DNA of 64,000 bases from Silene latifolia (GCF_048544455.1 NC_133532.1:19842948-19906947), one strand, 5' to 3'. Shown: positions 11,440-23,339, counted from the stretch's first letter. Translations and numbers: made by a program. Notes: generated by a model not told the origin, from the sequence alone.

Positions 11440-11625
11440 ATTTTTGGTGTAAACTGGGATATCCATCATCGACAATAATGTATAATCCTTCGCTGCGGGT
11501 GCTCTCACGTAAAGGTAAACGACTGGAGTTTGCTCTATTCCCATGGGCAGGGATCGAACTCCTAACCTCATGATTAAGAGATGAGGTGGACAACCACCAC
11601 ACCAAACCCATTTGGTTATATTTGG
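11440..11625 (-). mobile_element. tRNA-derived SINE
   Basis: On the minus strand there is a box A-like TGGTGTGGTGG (11604-11594) and a box B-like AGTTCGATCCC (about 11560-11548), spaced as in a Pol III internal promoter. They are followed by CTGCCCATGGGAATAGAGC, a stretch common in plant SINEs. The ends and target-site duplication were not resolved, so coordinates are approximate. Confidence 0.55.
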
Positions 11626-11639
11626 ACTTCATTTTCATT

Positions 11640-12075
11640 TACAAAAGTGTTATTTAATAGAATTAGGTTCACGTTAGGTTTTATCAATACATGTGAAAAA
11701 GTTGTGTATGGGAATTTGTGGTTCATAAATCACTTTACAACTTGACATGTTGCCTTATTAATTGTAACTATGTTTTAAAAAATTAATAGAGACATGGTTA
11801 CTGTAATAATTTTGAATGCAATTTATTTATGGTGATTGTTTTAGTAGAAAATAATTTTCTTATCTCATAAAATATTTAGGGTAAAAAATCCTTAGAATAC
11901 TCTATATTTTATTGTGCAATATATTTTCCTAATTATATACATGGAAATATTTTTATTAATATATATATAAATGTATTATATATGTAATGGGGCACCAATA
12001 ATAGACCCACGGAGACTGAAGTGCTCAAAAGTAATAGAGGTGCCACTTAATCCCTCGTCAAGATTGTAGCACAGC
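11640..12075. other. AT-rich intergenic stretch, nothing recognised
   Basis: This stretch is very AT-rich with no ORF of interest, no clear repeat ends and no RNA gene. It ends at the Tekay-like LTR. Confidence 0.5.
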
Positions 12076-13769
12076 TGTAATACCCGAACTTTATAGTTAA
12101 CCTTATAGAACCTTTTAAGTGACCTTAGGGACGAGTTGGGACTAGTGGTAGACCTTAAGGGATCAGAGGAACCATCTATGAGTGCCTTCAAGGAAGCGAA
12201 CCTTGTTGAAAGCGTGTTTGTTGGTCTGTACTAGATCGAGTAGGGTGTACTCGGCCGAATACAGAGAGTACTCGATCGAGTGGTGTGCACTCGATCGAGT
12301 GGTGTGCACTCGACCGAGTGCACTAGAGTGCTTGGCTGAGTGGGCCGGTCTGAGATGTTAAATGCACGGTTTGATTTCGGGACTCAATGAGGAAGTATAT
12401 GTACCCTATAAACACTAATCCTTCGTCATTTATCCACCCTAAACACTCTCTAGAACCCTCCTATCTCTCTCTAAACCTTCTAACCATCTACCTTGGGGAT
12501 GAAGCACGAAATTTAGGAAGAGTACATCGTCTTTGACCTTTCCTTTGCCGAATTCCGATTGTAAGTTACTATCTAAGTTTTAATTCAAGTTATAGTTTCC
12601 CTAACCCTAGAATTTGGGGAAAATAGGAGGATTATTAATTTGAGTATTATAATTAGGTATTTGAGTATTTAGATGATTATAATAGTGAATTCTATCAATT
12701 AAGTAGTTGTAGGACCTTATTGTGATAGTATTTGTTTAATTAATGTTGGGAGTAATGTTGTAGAAAGCGGATTCTAGAGTTTCTTGTGTTTCTTGCGGAG
12801 TTGCTTTGAGGTAGGATTTCCCTACTCAGTTCTTCGTAGAATGAATGCTTGCATATGTGTTTATTGTTGTCGTTCTTGTGATATTGTTGAAATTAGCATC
12901 ATATTAATAGTATGAGTATTTGAGACATCACAATGGTGATAGTTGTTGTTACATGGAGTACATTTGTGATAGACATTGATACACGGAGTTGTGGCATTTC
13001 AGTGAACCATGAAAATGGATGAATTGACATATTTGACACACTTAGCATATATGGCATATTGTATTATGAATAGTGTTGTGTATTGAGTTGTCGGTGGTGA
13101 TGTGGAGTTGGTATTGTGAGTGAGGCGGTGCAAGAGACCGTCCTCACGTTCGGATTTCTCGTTGAAGTTTCCCACTTTAAGGAGGACTTGCACGTTAATG
13201 GTCTGAGGTTTTAGGATTCGTGTTGCTATGCGAATCTGGCAGAGATCTGGATCGGGACTCGGGCTCAGTATTCAGTGTTGCGATAAGGATATCTTTCAGG
13301 CTGCGGTCCAGCTATTGATAGCTGTGTTGTGATGCCGTCACCGTGTTGAGGTGGAGTTGGAGTCGGGATTAGAGGAAGATGATAATACGTGCATGAGTTA
13401 GTCCTTGCATTGCTTTCATTTCGATTTTGAGCATTTGTATTATCGCGACTCATCCTTTTATGTTTTCTACTGTGATGATCCATATGATGTTTCCGGTCAT
13501 ATTGGGGAGCAGCTAGTTGCAGGTTGGTTGTATTGACATGCGGGGCCCAGAACGAGCATTTATGGTCCGAGTTAGTAGAGTACTATTAGTATCATTGTTG
13601 TGGTTGAGTCTTGTATAATGTATGATCCAACTTGTATTATTCGTAATGTATTAATCACTAAACTTGGACTCTAATAAATGTTTCGTAATTGAAGCTTTGA
13701 TGCACTACCTCGGGAAATAGAGCTTGTATCACCCCTAATTATCTTGGCCGGGTAAATGGGGGTGTTACA
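12076..13769 (+). mobile_element. 5' LTR of a Tekay-like Ty3/gypsy element
   Basis: The 1694-bp LTR begins TGTAATACCC and ends GGTGTTACA, and is followed at 13773 by a primer-binding site. It holds a palindrome array at 12231-12342 and a CTATAAAC TATA-like box at 12406-12413, then a pyrimidine-rich leader. The ORFs inside are not genes. LTRs of the same type, in the opposite orientation, lie at 16910-18226, 32496-35329 and 33280-34696. The Tekay/Del (chromovirus) assignment is by LTR ends and PBS only, because no pol follows. Confidence 0.7.
12231..12342. promoter_or_regulatory. CGATCG/CGACCG palindrome array in Tekay-like U3
   Basis: Seven or so copies of GTACTCGATCGAGT-type motifs, including CGGCCG and CGACCG variants, end about 60 bp before the TATA-like CTATAAAC at 12406. 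The arrangement matches that of the other LTRs. Confidence 0.65.
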
Positions 13770-13772
13770 AAG

Positions 13773-13784
13773 TGGTATCAGAGA
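13773..13784 (+). other. Primer-binding site, initiator tRNA-Met type
   Basis: TGGTATCAGAG, three bases after the LTR end at 13769, is complementary to the 3' end of plant initiator tRNA-Met. This is the usual primer of Tekay-type elements and marks 12076-13769 as a 5' LTR. Confidence 0.75.
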
Positions 13785-14407
13785 GACGATTTTGGAACCT
13801 GAACCAATGAGCCAAATGAACGTAGGTGTGTCTAGTAAAATAAACCTAGTATATGAGCGATAGGAGGTTGGCTTTGGATGAGAAGGCGACCTTATTCAAA
13901 AATCTTGACCCTATCCTTCCTAGACTGGTAAATCACGGGGTGGTAAAAAGTTAGCGTGAATGTTTATGTGAAATGCGATGTGGCTTATATGAATTGGATT
14001 AATTAGTCGGAGGAGTTGCATAATGGGTTTGTTAATATTTTAGCATGTGTTAACATGCGTGTCTTGGATGATGAACGTGATGTATGCGAGAGGATGTGAT
14101 AGTTTGTAAGTAGTATATGAATATTATGTGTGATTCGTGCATTGTCTTGACTTATCATGGTGATATTATAGTGCGTTATGCGAGTAAGAATCGAAGTAGC
14201 GGTTTCATTGACGTGACGAGATTAAGCAACCGTTTCTAGCAGCCTAGTCGATAGCGTAAAGATAGAACTTTGAGTATTAGTAGGCGTAGTGGTGTGTTAT
14301 CTAACTCGGAATGAGTCTCCAATGAGTGGTAGACCACCGAAATTTACTCTCTTTTTGCGGGTATGCCTTTTCTATCTCGGAGCAGAATTTGGGGGCCTCA
14401 GAGTTGA
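13785..14407 (+). other. Retroelement leader without gag-pol
   Basis: This follows the PBS. It begins like the untranslated leader of a Tekay-like element (AACCAATGAGCCAAATGAACG). No gag, protease or polymerase ORF is present. The internal region appears lost or replaced. Confidence 0.45.
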
Positions 14408-14617
14408 ACTCGACCGAGTAAGGAGCAATCGATCGAATGTACTAGGGTACTCGACCAAGTATGTTATATGTAGAAGCTTGATGTAATCTTCATTGGTGGA
14501 CACTTGATCGAATACGTCGGGGAACTCGACGAGTGCCCTGTACTCAACCGAGAGCGGTCGTCTACGCGACCGAGTACGGTCTGGGTAGCTCTAAACCGTG
14601 ATTCGTGATATATACAT
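14408..14617 (+). promoter_or_regulatory. Palindrome array and TATA upstream of ATHILA ORF copy A
   Basis: Several degenerate ACTCGACCGAGT/CGATCG motifs (14408-14578) are followed after about 30 bp by ATATATACAT (14609-14617). A pyrimidine-rich leader comes next, with a donor-like CAAGGTAATT at 14771-14780. This repeats the layout at 4372-5131 before the other ATHILA ORF. A promoter role is inferred. Confidence 0.45.
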
Positions 14618-14895
14618 ATGCATCTACCTCCTTTCTTTCTCTATTTTCCATAATCTAACATCCTTATATCTATCATAAACACTTCAAAAACTCATTCCTA
14701 CCCATTCTAAGAGATCTTAAATCCTCCTTTATTCTTTCTTGCAACTAGTTTTCCATTTATTCTCCATATTCAAGGTAATTTCCTCTCCTTCATCTTTTTG
14801 CCAATTTTAATTTTTGCTAGATTTGGGTGGATTTTCTTAACTTTATATCTTAGATTTACTGGTAATTCATTCATTTATGTTAGTAATTGACCTTA

Positions 14896-15985
14896 GGGCA
14901 TCCACAATAGGAGAGGTTTGTCACATGACACATCACCAATTTAACAAACCCCTTCAATAACAAACTCATACATAACAATAGACAAACCTTTTCAAGGTTC
15001 ATACCATAGGACCCACATAAAATTATCTATTTCTTTCCCTCATATATATGTTGGATACATTTTGTCAAATTTTAAACATTAAAACAAATCCATCATCATA
15101 ATTAAGTATTATATTAAAAATTATATATATTAAGAAATTATGATTAATGATTTATGATAATTATAAAAATTGCCTCATAAAATCAATAATTAGTCTTCAT
15201 TTCCTCCATATTTTTGCCAAATGTGATTTACCAAATCTAATTTATTGTATAAAACTACCATCAGATTTATAGTATCAAACTACCGTCAAATTAATGATAG
15301 TAAATGTATTAACTACCGCCTGATCAATATTGTACCAAATTTAATGTGAGAGGCAGTATTGTACCAAATTTATTGTGAGACCATCTCACAATGATATCTA
15401 TTGCGAAAGTAAATTTATTGTGAGAGACCGTCTTACACTAAATTTATCCGATTGACCGTCTCACATTGTATTTATTGAGAGAATGTCTCACACTAAATCT
15501 AATGTCAGACCGTCTCAAAATAAATTTATTACGAGACCGTCTCACAATAAATTAGGTGCGAAAGTAAATTTATTGCGTTATCGTCTCCCACCAATAAATT
15601 TGTTCCCACACTAAATGTAAATTAAGAAGCCACAGTAACAGAAGTAGACCAAATTAAACAAACTTTTGGTACGTTTTACATGAGCATTCCAATTAGCATC
15701 ATTACTCTTTCACAAATTAACGTTAGACAACCATGGGTTAATGCAGTAGTATATAGGATAATTTAAAAAATATAGCTATTGCATGCAAAATAGCCGTTGG
15801 CTTTATAATGGTAGGGGCCATTACTTGTCAGATTTTATGGACAACTCATTCAACAAACCCGTATACTATCTAGTAACCATTCCTATCAACAAACCTCAAC
15901 CCCTTTATCTAGCAATAGAAGGTTTGTTAACAAACTTTGACATGTCATCTTACAAACCCATGACAAACCTCTATTGCTAGTGCCC
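14896..15985. mobile_element. Harbinger-like MITE, about 1.1 kb
   Basis: The element begins GGGCATCCACAATAGGAGAGG and ends CCTCTATTGCTAGTGCCC, which pair as imperfect inverted repeats. The flanks are TTA and TCA (a 3-bp target duplication with one change). The ends match the smaller MITE at 49631-49935 (GGGCATCAACAATAGAGG). The middle (about 15320-15610) holds a separate repeat of GTGAGACCGTCTCAC-type palindromes. There is no transposase. Confidence 0.65.
15320..15610. repeat. Degenerate GAGACCGTCTC palindrome repeats
   Basis: About seven imperfect copies of a 30-60 bp unit combine AAATTTATTGTGAGA with ACCGTCTCACA, giving repeated palindromes. They lie inside the larger MITE and may be a nested or amplified short element. 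Confidence 0.5.
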
Positions 15986-16376
15986 TCAGGTAACACTAGT
16001 GAGACCAAATATAAAATTCATACGCTGATTTTACCCAAAAATCCCCAATTTTCGAAATTAGGGTAAGTAGTCTAAACATTTGATTTTGTAGCATTAATAT
16101 GTAATGTAATTGTGTTAAAGACCTTAGAATGTGTTAGTAATGCTTATCATTTATCTTAAATTACAAACATTATCTTCACTTTCATTAGAAATCCCTTACC
16201 CATGGATTTGAGTTATAAAATTTAGCTGTCACCTTGACTAAATTAGGGGTTATAATGTCAAAATTTTCATTCACCATTGTTATTTAGAAAATGGAAACTT
16301 CTAGAAATTCCAAGACTTTCCTTAATTTTTCATTTTTTCTACCCGAAATTTTGCTCTTATGACTTGGTTTTGTACA

Positions 16377-16909
16377 TGTCTCGACAAGGACGAGCCTCTA
16401 GGAACTCTCGTGGTGAGCGTGGAAACCCGGCACCGGCCGCACTTTTGTGCCCATTTACCAGAGTATTATCTTTTAGAACTTTACACAACCATGCCTTCAT
16501 TGAGTTGGCGAGGATGCTTATGGCACCTACTAGGTGCATTGCTCCGGGTATATTGAATAGGTTGGGATTGGAGGAGGACATGAGGCACATATTCGATGTT
16601 CTTGACATAGAGGGCTTGTTTAGGTTGGGGGAGCTATCTTACCGGAAACTTACTCTTGAGTTTCTTAGCTCTTTCGTTTAAACAAGGATGATAAGACAAA
16701 GGGCTTTTTGCATAAGGAACACTAGATTTGTGATGAGTTGTTGGGAGTTTACAGAAGCGATAGGAGTGTCTATGGGTGCCGCGTGAGATCTTGATGAGCA
16801 TACGAAGAAGATGCGGGCTACCAAGTATATGGCTTTGTATGTTAGCAAGGATAAACCCCGGGTTAGTGCGATGCCGGCCAAAGATGTGGAGCACCCTACC
16901 TCGAGGCTT
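16377..16909 (+). pseudogene. ATHILA ORF copy A, truncated by an LTR
   Basis: It starts at ATG 16377 with a basic N-terminus (SRQGRASRNSRGERG). It carries the ATHILA ORF-1 signature with a LARMLMAPTRCIAPGILNRLG region and a YRKLTLEFLSSF motif, then a stop at 16679-16681. The frame reappears to MALYVSKDKPRVSAMPAKDVEHP and is cut at 16909/16910 by an LTR. The segment 16417-16909 is repeated almost exactly as 18227-18719 on the far side of that LTR. It is not functional. Confidence 0.6.
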
Positions 16910-18226
16910 TGTAACACCCCCATATACCAAGGAGCCTTAACAAGACCTTCCCCAGCAGATAAGGGCATTACCATCTCGGTTGCCCGAGGACAGTAATAAT
17001 CAAATGTCGATAAAAGAATGGTTATAATAATTACAAGTGATATAAACAAAAAAAGGTACAACTCGTGACTACTATCAACTATGTAAAACTATCTTTGCCA
17101 TGACTCGTGGTAGACTCGTCCCTTCAAGCACCTAGCTATGATCCAAACATCAACCTGCCAAGACTGACTGCTCACCATAGTGTATCACGGCAGACACAAC
17201 ATAAGAAGACAACAAAACAACACCACACAAGGTCAACAACTGAAGGAACAAAATATAAAAGCAGACACAACAAACACAGTATCACACATACACCACCTCC
17301 TCCAATCAACCACACACCTCTGACTGCCCGAAGGTCCAGTCCTGCCAGATTACCCATCGCCACCAGTAACCCATACCGCCAGTGGGGGACCGCAGCCTTT
17401 CCCACCTAAACCCTGCTCATCTAATTCGAGCAATAACTCGTGTTCCTTAATGTGCACATCCCCTTCTGTGGCAAGTTCCACATAGGGCGAATCAAGGGCG
17501 TGAAGCCACTCCCGCAAGTGACTCCACTCAGCTGAGAACGCACCTCGAGAACCACAGACAAACAATCACAATGACCAATCACAATCAATCCACAACACCG
17601 TCAACGATACTAAAACCAACTATACAATACAAACAACACACTAGACATCCAACAGTACTGAGTAGGAAAACCTATCTTTAGCAACTCCCAGCGATTCCAC
17701 GCACGACCATAAGATAACAAGCAACCACTATAACCACCTATGACAACCAGCATAACCATTTATTACTACTAACATAATCACAACTGAAACCAAGGGAGAC
17801 GATGATGATAATGACAACATAACTATACAAATCAATCCGGCGTCAAGACCGCTACCCGACTCAAGCATCCCATCCCAATGGTGTAACCACTCTCAAAGGC
17901 CTCAAGGAGATGAACCATGGTGAAGGAGAACTGAAATAGCGGCATCTAGGTTTAGGAGAGAAAGAGAAGAAATGATTTAGGTTTCACGATATCACGATAT
18001 ATACTTCCCCGCTGAACTCCCGTTATTCAATCGACTAAACAACTTACTCGATCGAGTGACCTCTACTCGATCGAGTGACTAAGCTAATCGATCAAGTAGC
18101 CTCCGCTAGATTGAGTAACACGACCTCAAAGGCTCACAACATCATAAGGTTAACTTGTAAGGTTTCCGAAGGTCTAAATAGGTGTCTAAAGCCAGTCAAC
18201 GAGTCTCTAAAAAGATGGGTATTACA
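16910..18226 (-). mobile_element. Tekay-like LTR without TSD, minus orientation
   Basis: This 1317-bp LTR begins TGTAACACCCCC and ends GGGTATTACA. The minus orientation follows from comparison with the plus-strand 12076-13769 LTR and from the array/TATA order. Flanks are GGCTT and GTGGA, so there is no 5-bp duplication. The flanks are overlapping copies of the same ATHILA ORF segment. That points to recombination between two separate LTR insertions. Its palindrome array is at 18026-18118, about 25 bp from a minus-strand TATATAT near 18003-17997. Confidence 0.75.
18026..18118. promoter_or_regulatory. CGATCG palindrome array in minus-strand LTR
   Basis: There are two exact ACTCGATCGAGTGAC motifs plus three variants. 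On the minus strand they lie just upstream of the TATA-like TATATAT near 18000, in keeping with the other LTR promoters. Confidence 0.6.
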
Positions 18227-19680
18227 GTGGAAACCCGGCACCGGCCGCGTTTTTTTGCCCATTTACCCGGGTATCATCTTTTAGAACTTTACACAACGAG
18301 ATGCCTTCATCGAGTTGGCGAGGATGCTTATGACACCTACTAGGTGCATTGCTCCGGGTATATTGAATAGGTTGGGATTGGAGGAGGACATGAAGCACAT
18401 ATTCGATGTTCATGACATGGAGGGCTTGTTTAGGTTGCGGGAGCTATCTTATCGGAAACTTACTCTTGAGTTTCTTAGCTCTTTCGTTTAAACAAGGATG
18501 AAAAGACAAAGGCTTTTCGCATAAGGAACACTGGCTTTGCGATGAGTTTTTGGGAGTTTGCAGAAGCGGTAGGAGTGTCTATGGGTGCCGTGTGAGATCT
18601 TGATGAGCCTACGAAGAAGATGTAGGCTACCAAGTATATGGCTTTATATGTTAGCAAGGATAAATCCCAGGTTAGTGCGATGCCGGCTAATGATGTGGAG
18701 CACCCTACCTCGAGGCTTTTCCTTAGGTTTATAACCCATTTGTTATTCGGAATGAGGGATGTGAATAAGCTAAACTCAACGGAGGTTTTGTTTTTGAGCT
18801 CTTACCTAAATCCGTGTTGGGAGGAACCATTCTAATTCAATTTCGCTATCGTGGTGTGTGCCGCCTTGCAAAGGATGACCGTGCCTCAGCAATGCTCTTT
18901 GTATTGTAGGGCCTTGGTTACCCATATAGAAAGGCTAACAGGTTTTGCACCGGGTCTGAATTATGAGGCTATGACGAATATGGTGTCGTTGTTCAATGAG
19001 GCCTACATGAAAAAGATTAAATGGATTCGGGACCTTGATGAGGACTACTTTGCTTGGAAGGTTAGAGGAAACCTTTGGATGAAACTTCGAGGAAAGAACG
19101 ATCTTTCCGAAACCAACCACCTTGTGAAGAAGGATGAACCCCGACCCCGACCCCTACCTCAAACCTAAACCATACCTGCACTTCTTTTGTTTGAAGTGTG
19201 TGAACCGAGAGATCAACTAGAGGGAGTTGAGACATTCCAAGCCCTAGTGGTACAAGCAACTTCTAACCTCGAAACACGCCCTCATTGCTCTTCAACTTAT
19301 GACCCCAACCTCTATGTGGCCGAGCTCACTTATGGTATTAACCACGACCTTGTGATAAGGAATGTACATGAGATGGCATTGAACAATAATGTTGGGAGAG
19401 GGGGTTGACACCATAACTATTGGAGAGGGGTGAGAAATGATGATGGAGTGTTCCATAAATACGGGGTGCAACCGTCAGATTGGGGAACCACCATTCCGCA
19501 TGCTTTGGGTGTTTTGTTGGACCGTGGTTTAGACCTCAAGGTGCTAGTGGTGGTAGCTTTTTTGGTAGTGGGTCACGAGGTGGTGGTAATGATGAACCGG
19601 GTCCTTCCAGAGTGATGGCGGATGACATGGAGGAAGGTGGTGATGATGATGATGATGAAGTGTTGGCTAATTGGAGGTGA
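18227..19680 (+). pseudogene. ATHILA ORF copy B (longer, 5'-truncated)
   Basis: This segment repeats 16417-16909 and then continues beyond the point where copy A is cut. It carries FLRFITHLLFGMRDVNKLNS, then VCAALQRMTVPQQCSLYCRALVTHIERL, a KWIRDLDEDYFAWK block, a Pro/Arg stretch and a final Asp-rich tail ending near 19680. Stops near 18484 and 18834 and frame changes after about 19168 show decay. The missing N-terminus is present only in copy A, so the two halves together are one original gene duplicated across the LTR. No function is known for this family. Confidence 0.55.
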
Positions 19681-19959
19681 ACGTCTTGGGGAAACGTGAT
19701 GTTCCATATTGGTCCTTGTTAATGTTTAATGGGTTGGACAATAGTTATGAATTTGATCCTTCATTTGAGGTTGTAACGTGGGGCCTTTAGGCTAAGACAT
19801 CTTGGTTGTAACATGGTTATTTCAAGTGGCGTAGTAAGCATCGTCGGATAATTATATGATAGAGTAGTGCGAGGGACATGTGTTAGGGGTGAATTGTAGA
19901 TGTGTTACATTTCGACACTGGGGCCACTTGACCGAGTAGAGCGGGCACTCGAGCGAGTG
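19681..19959 (+). other. ATHILA-type 3' non-coding, cut by copia-like LTR
   Basis: This is non-coding sequence after the ORF. Near 19930-19959 it contains CGACCGAGT/CGAGCGAGT variants of the palindrome. The same type of motif resumes at 32098-32170 on the other side of the inserted LTR, so the two parts were once contiguous. Confidence 0.45.
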
Positions 19960-20167
19960 TGTTGGGACCTATTTGTTGATGATAACATGTTCATTTTAAT
20001 TGTGTTTCTAAGTGTGCCATTTCAGGAATAATACCACCTCCTTAAGCAAGAATTAATCAATGGTTTTATCTGTGTAACAGTAAGAAAGACTGTTGCTCAA
20101 GTCTGAGTCACTTGAAGAAATAAAAGTCTTGCTTTCAATTATAATTGAGCTTTCAAATATTGACTTC

Positions 20168-20766
20168 TGATGGGGCATATTCTGTGCCCGCTGACCAAGT
20201 CAACATATTGAACGAGGTCAAAGATATCCACAGCAAGCCAATGACTTAGGCATCCCAGCCGATGCAGCCTTTCGCCTGCCGCTACCGGGTCTCGGCATGG
20301 CAACCTACCAGCCGGGGCACATACCCGCGTACTCATATCCAAGAACCCTCGGCATGGAGTCAACCAGGCTCGCCGGCCTGCCATAGGTCCCTCGGCAGGG
20401 AGAAAATCAGTCTTTCCACCTGCTATGCCACTTGGCCCACTTGGCCACTACGTGACAAAAGGTGAAAGTCTATAAATACTCCTCAATCCTCATTGAGGAA
20501 GGGATCCAAAACCTAACCTAAGAACCACTTAAATTGGTATTATCTCTCTCATCTCTCTACAATACACGTCATCAAGCAACATTCTACTTAATCACGATAA
20601 GTTCACTGACTTGAGCGTCGGAGTGAGTACGCTTGGCACAAAGCCAAGCCCTCAGTTTGCTCATTGTTGCAGGAGAGGCCGAGGAGAGCAGTCAAGGCTA
20701 GAAGAGGCATTATTCGACAAAGCTAGCGTGGTAAACAAACCTACTTCGGAATTCATACCCGGAACA
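20168..20766 (+). repeat. 5' LTR of Tat element
   Basis: The 599-bp LTR begins TGATGGGG and ends GGAACA. The TATA box TATAAATA is at 20471-20478. It differs from the 3' LTR at only a handful of sites, mainly in the first 200 bp, which suggests a recent insertion. Confidence 0.9.
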
Positions 20767-20767
20767 A

Positions 20768-20786
20768 TTGGCGCCGTCTGTGGGGA
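20768..20786 (+). other. Primer-binding site of Tat element
   Basis: TTGGCGCCGTCTGTGGGGA starts one base after the LTR. TGGCGCCG matches the complement of plant tRNA-Asp 3' ends, while the rest is diverged. This is the usual PBS form in Tat-type elements. Confidence 0.6.
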
Positions 20787-20847
20787 AACAGATACTAGAA
20801 GCTAGTCATTCCCAAACCAAAAAAAACCCACCCAAAAAGCTAAGAAG

Positions 20848-22400
20848 ATGTCAAAAGAACAAGAGGTGTTCGTAACCGAAGAGCCCCTCCACCCGGATGA
20901 TACCGTCCACATTGCAGAGTTGTGCGGCCCTCCACCACCGGATAATTCAACCGGAGTTCGGGATGCCAATAATGCCGATACGCCACGCCGCCGACCAGGT
21001 CACCGTCATGGGGCGTGTGGTTGATGCACCAAAGCCGGGCGCTCCCGGACTCGATTGTCGGCGCCGGCTCACACTGTCACACCGACAAGAGCGGCGGGAC
21101 CCGCCCAGAAGCTAGGGCCCAAAAGGTGACTCCGAGAAACCCGAACGAAGCACCGAGAGAGGCCGAGCCTACCAAAGACGCGGGGAGCCCAGAGTGTCGT
21201 GGTAGAACTAAGCCCTTCCCGCACTCGCGGAAGGACGATGTCGCCGCGACGCCCACGAGGCATGCCCCAGACGAGCGAAAGGAGTCCGACTCACCGTAGT
21301 CGGAGAAGGAGTCCGACTCACCGAGTCGGAGAAGGAGTCCGACTCACCGAGTCGAAAAAGGAGTCCGACTCACCGAGTCGGAGAAGAAGCCCTTCCCGCC
21401 ACGGGGAGAGGGGCCGGACTAGGGATGCGAGGAGCCGATCGCCGCGTGTCATTAGACACGTGGTCGACGACCCCTCGGTGCCTACGTCCTAGAGACCAGT
21501 GCCGCCAAAGCTAAAGCTACCGTCTATATCATACAAAGGAGAGGGCGACCCAACCGATCATGCCGAGGCTTTCGAGTCTCACATGTCGGTGTGGGAGCAA
21601 CCGACGAGGTCAGTGCCGAATTTTCCCAACGACCTTGGTTGGAATGGCGCAAAGTCGGGTACAAGGGCTACCCGATGGGTCGGTATACTCCTATTCCGAC
21701 CTAAGAGACGCGTTTTTGGCCCAAGACTCTACCAATAAAAGGAGAGCCGTTGAGACATCGGATCTCGACCATCAGCGAGAGGGAGGCGAGTCACTCCGAA
21801 GCTATGTGAAGAGGTTCGATGCCGGGTTCGGCCCAGATTAGGGAGCCGAACAGCGAACTAGCGGCCTTCGACCGATGAAAGGCCTCCCCAGGGGACTTGA
21901 AAAACGAGCTCATCAAGTGCGGTGGCTCGAGCCTTGAGTCCGCCAGAAATTGGCCGACAGGCCATTAAGGTCGAAGACTATCACAAAATATGGATAGGCC
22001 ACGGCGAGGCCGGCACTCGAAAGAAAGAGCCACCGGGAGGACAAGCCGGATGAAGGGCGCCGTGACAATAATAGGTCGCGGGCCGACAGCCCGCCAGAGC
22101 GTAACCCGGCGGACGCCGGGGAGTTCAGTCCGTACTACCATAAGAAGTACAAAGATCACACCCCCCCTGGTCGTATCGGCCGCCGAGGTCTTCTCCCCGA
22201 GCGAAACGAGGGGCGAAGTGGGAAAGGCCCCCAAACCTAGGGGGGACGGTGACACGAGCTCATCGTGAGTACCACGGCCACACCCTAGGTCACTTAACCA
22301 ACGCTAGGCATTTGAAGAATGCCATTGAAGAGCCGATCCGAAAAGGGAGCCTCGGCAAGTATATTGCCGGAGGCCAAAAGACTAACACGGTGGCTCGGAT
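20848..22400 (+). pseudogene. Tat element gag (broken)
   Basis: ATG 20848 opens a frame (SKEQEVFVTEEPLHPDD) that stops near 21023. The retrotransposon gag domain appears at 21499-21840 in two frames: a PSISYKGEGDPTDHAEAFESHM entry, then a FPTTLVGMAQ region, LPDGSVYSYSDLRDAFLAQ and ESLRSYVKRF. Upstream, a 27-bp tandem repeat (21277-21384) encodes a basic Arg/Ser-Pro-Thr-His stretch. Several single-base frameshifts split it, so no intact capsid protein can be made. Confidence 0.7.
21277..21384 (+). repeat. 27-bp tandem repeat, four units, in gag
   Basis: Four near-identical 27-bp units of the form GAAGGAGTCCGACTCACCGA lie head to tail. They code nine-residue Arg/Ser/Pro/Thr/His units. One unit has a one-base insertion, which shifts the frame. 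Confidence 0.8.
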
Positions 22401-22433
22401 AAAAATCCGTCTTTGAACGAATAGGAACAATTC

Positions 22434-22980
22434 ATGTTGTCATCGGGGGAAACGAGAACGGCGGATCCGCTCACGGGCACAAGCGGCACCGAACGAATCG
22501 TATCGGGCCGTCAACTTCGTGCCCACTACGGCGCCCGCGCTTCCAACATCCCGAACATAACTATTGGGAAGAAGGACTACGAAGGAGTCATCGCCCCACA
22601 TAGCGACCCACTCGTAGTCCACTTAGACATAGCTAACCACCTGGTCATGAGATGCCTGATTGACACGGGTGCTTACACGAACATCATGTTCGGGGAGTGC
22701 TTTCGGGGCTCGGCCTGAAAATTGCGGACCTTAGCCCATGCACCAACCCATTGTACTGACTTCTCCGGGCAGGCTTGGTCCCCCGGGGTCTATCAAGTTA
22801 CCGGTGATGTTCGGCCAGTCCGACGCGGCCAAGAATGTGATGTCCGAGTTCGTGGTCATCGACGGCTCATCCGCATACAACGTTCTCATCGGTCGTGTCA
22901 CCCTGAGTGAGGTCGATCTTTGTAATGTCCATCCGGGCCACGACAACGATGTATGTCTCGGACCGCGGGGAGGTTCATAA
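22434..22980 (+). pseudogene. Tat element protease (broken)
   Basis: The retropepsin region has an APHSDPLVVHLDIANH stretch, the catalytic LIDTGAYTNIMF block (DTGA) near 22660-22690, a frameshift near 22718, and the closing SAYNVLIGR motif near 22870-22895 in another frame. Polyprotein order (after gag, before RT) supports the call. Confidence 0.75.
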
Positions 22981-23339
22981 ACTCGTCTCAAAGAACGAAA
23001 AGGACGAGGTGGTCAACGTCCAAATATCGGCCAGAGGATGCAACATGCAATCCTTCAAAGTGGCAAAGAAAGAGGAAAAAGGGAAGAACCCATCCTTAAG
23101 ACAGGAGGACGAACCGATGAGCACCAACCACGTCGCCATGGTCGAAGGGGCGGAGACCGAACAGATAGAGATTGATCCGGACGCACCGTGATCGTCGGTC
23201 GGCCTGGAACCAAAATTCGGGGCCGATCTCCTAGACTGGCGAGAAGGAACAAAGACGTCTTTGCGTACTCGGCCGCCGAGATGCCAGTGTAAGCCGAGAA
23301 GTCATCGTTCACAAGCTGAACGTACTCCCCAGCGCTCGC

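Noticed and set aside
11540-11610. Functional tRNA gene on the minus strand
   Set aside because: Box A and B are present, but the stems do not pair as a tRNA and the flank continues as a SINE body.
17107-17565. ORFs of 70-100 residues inside the 16910-18226 LTR
   Set aside because: They lie in LTR sequence, match no family and overlap on both strands.
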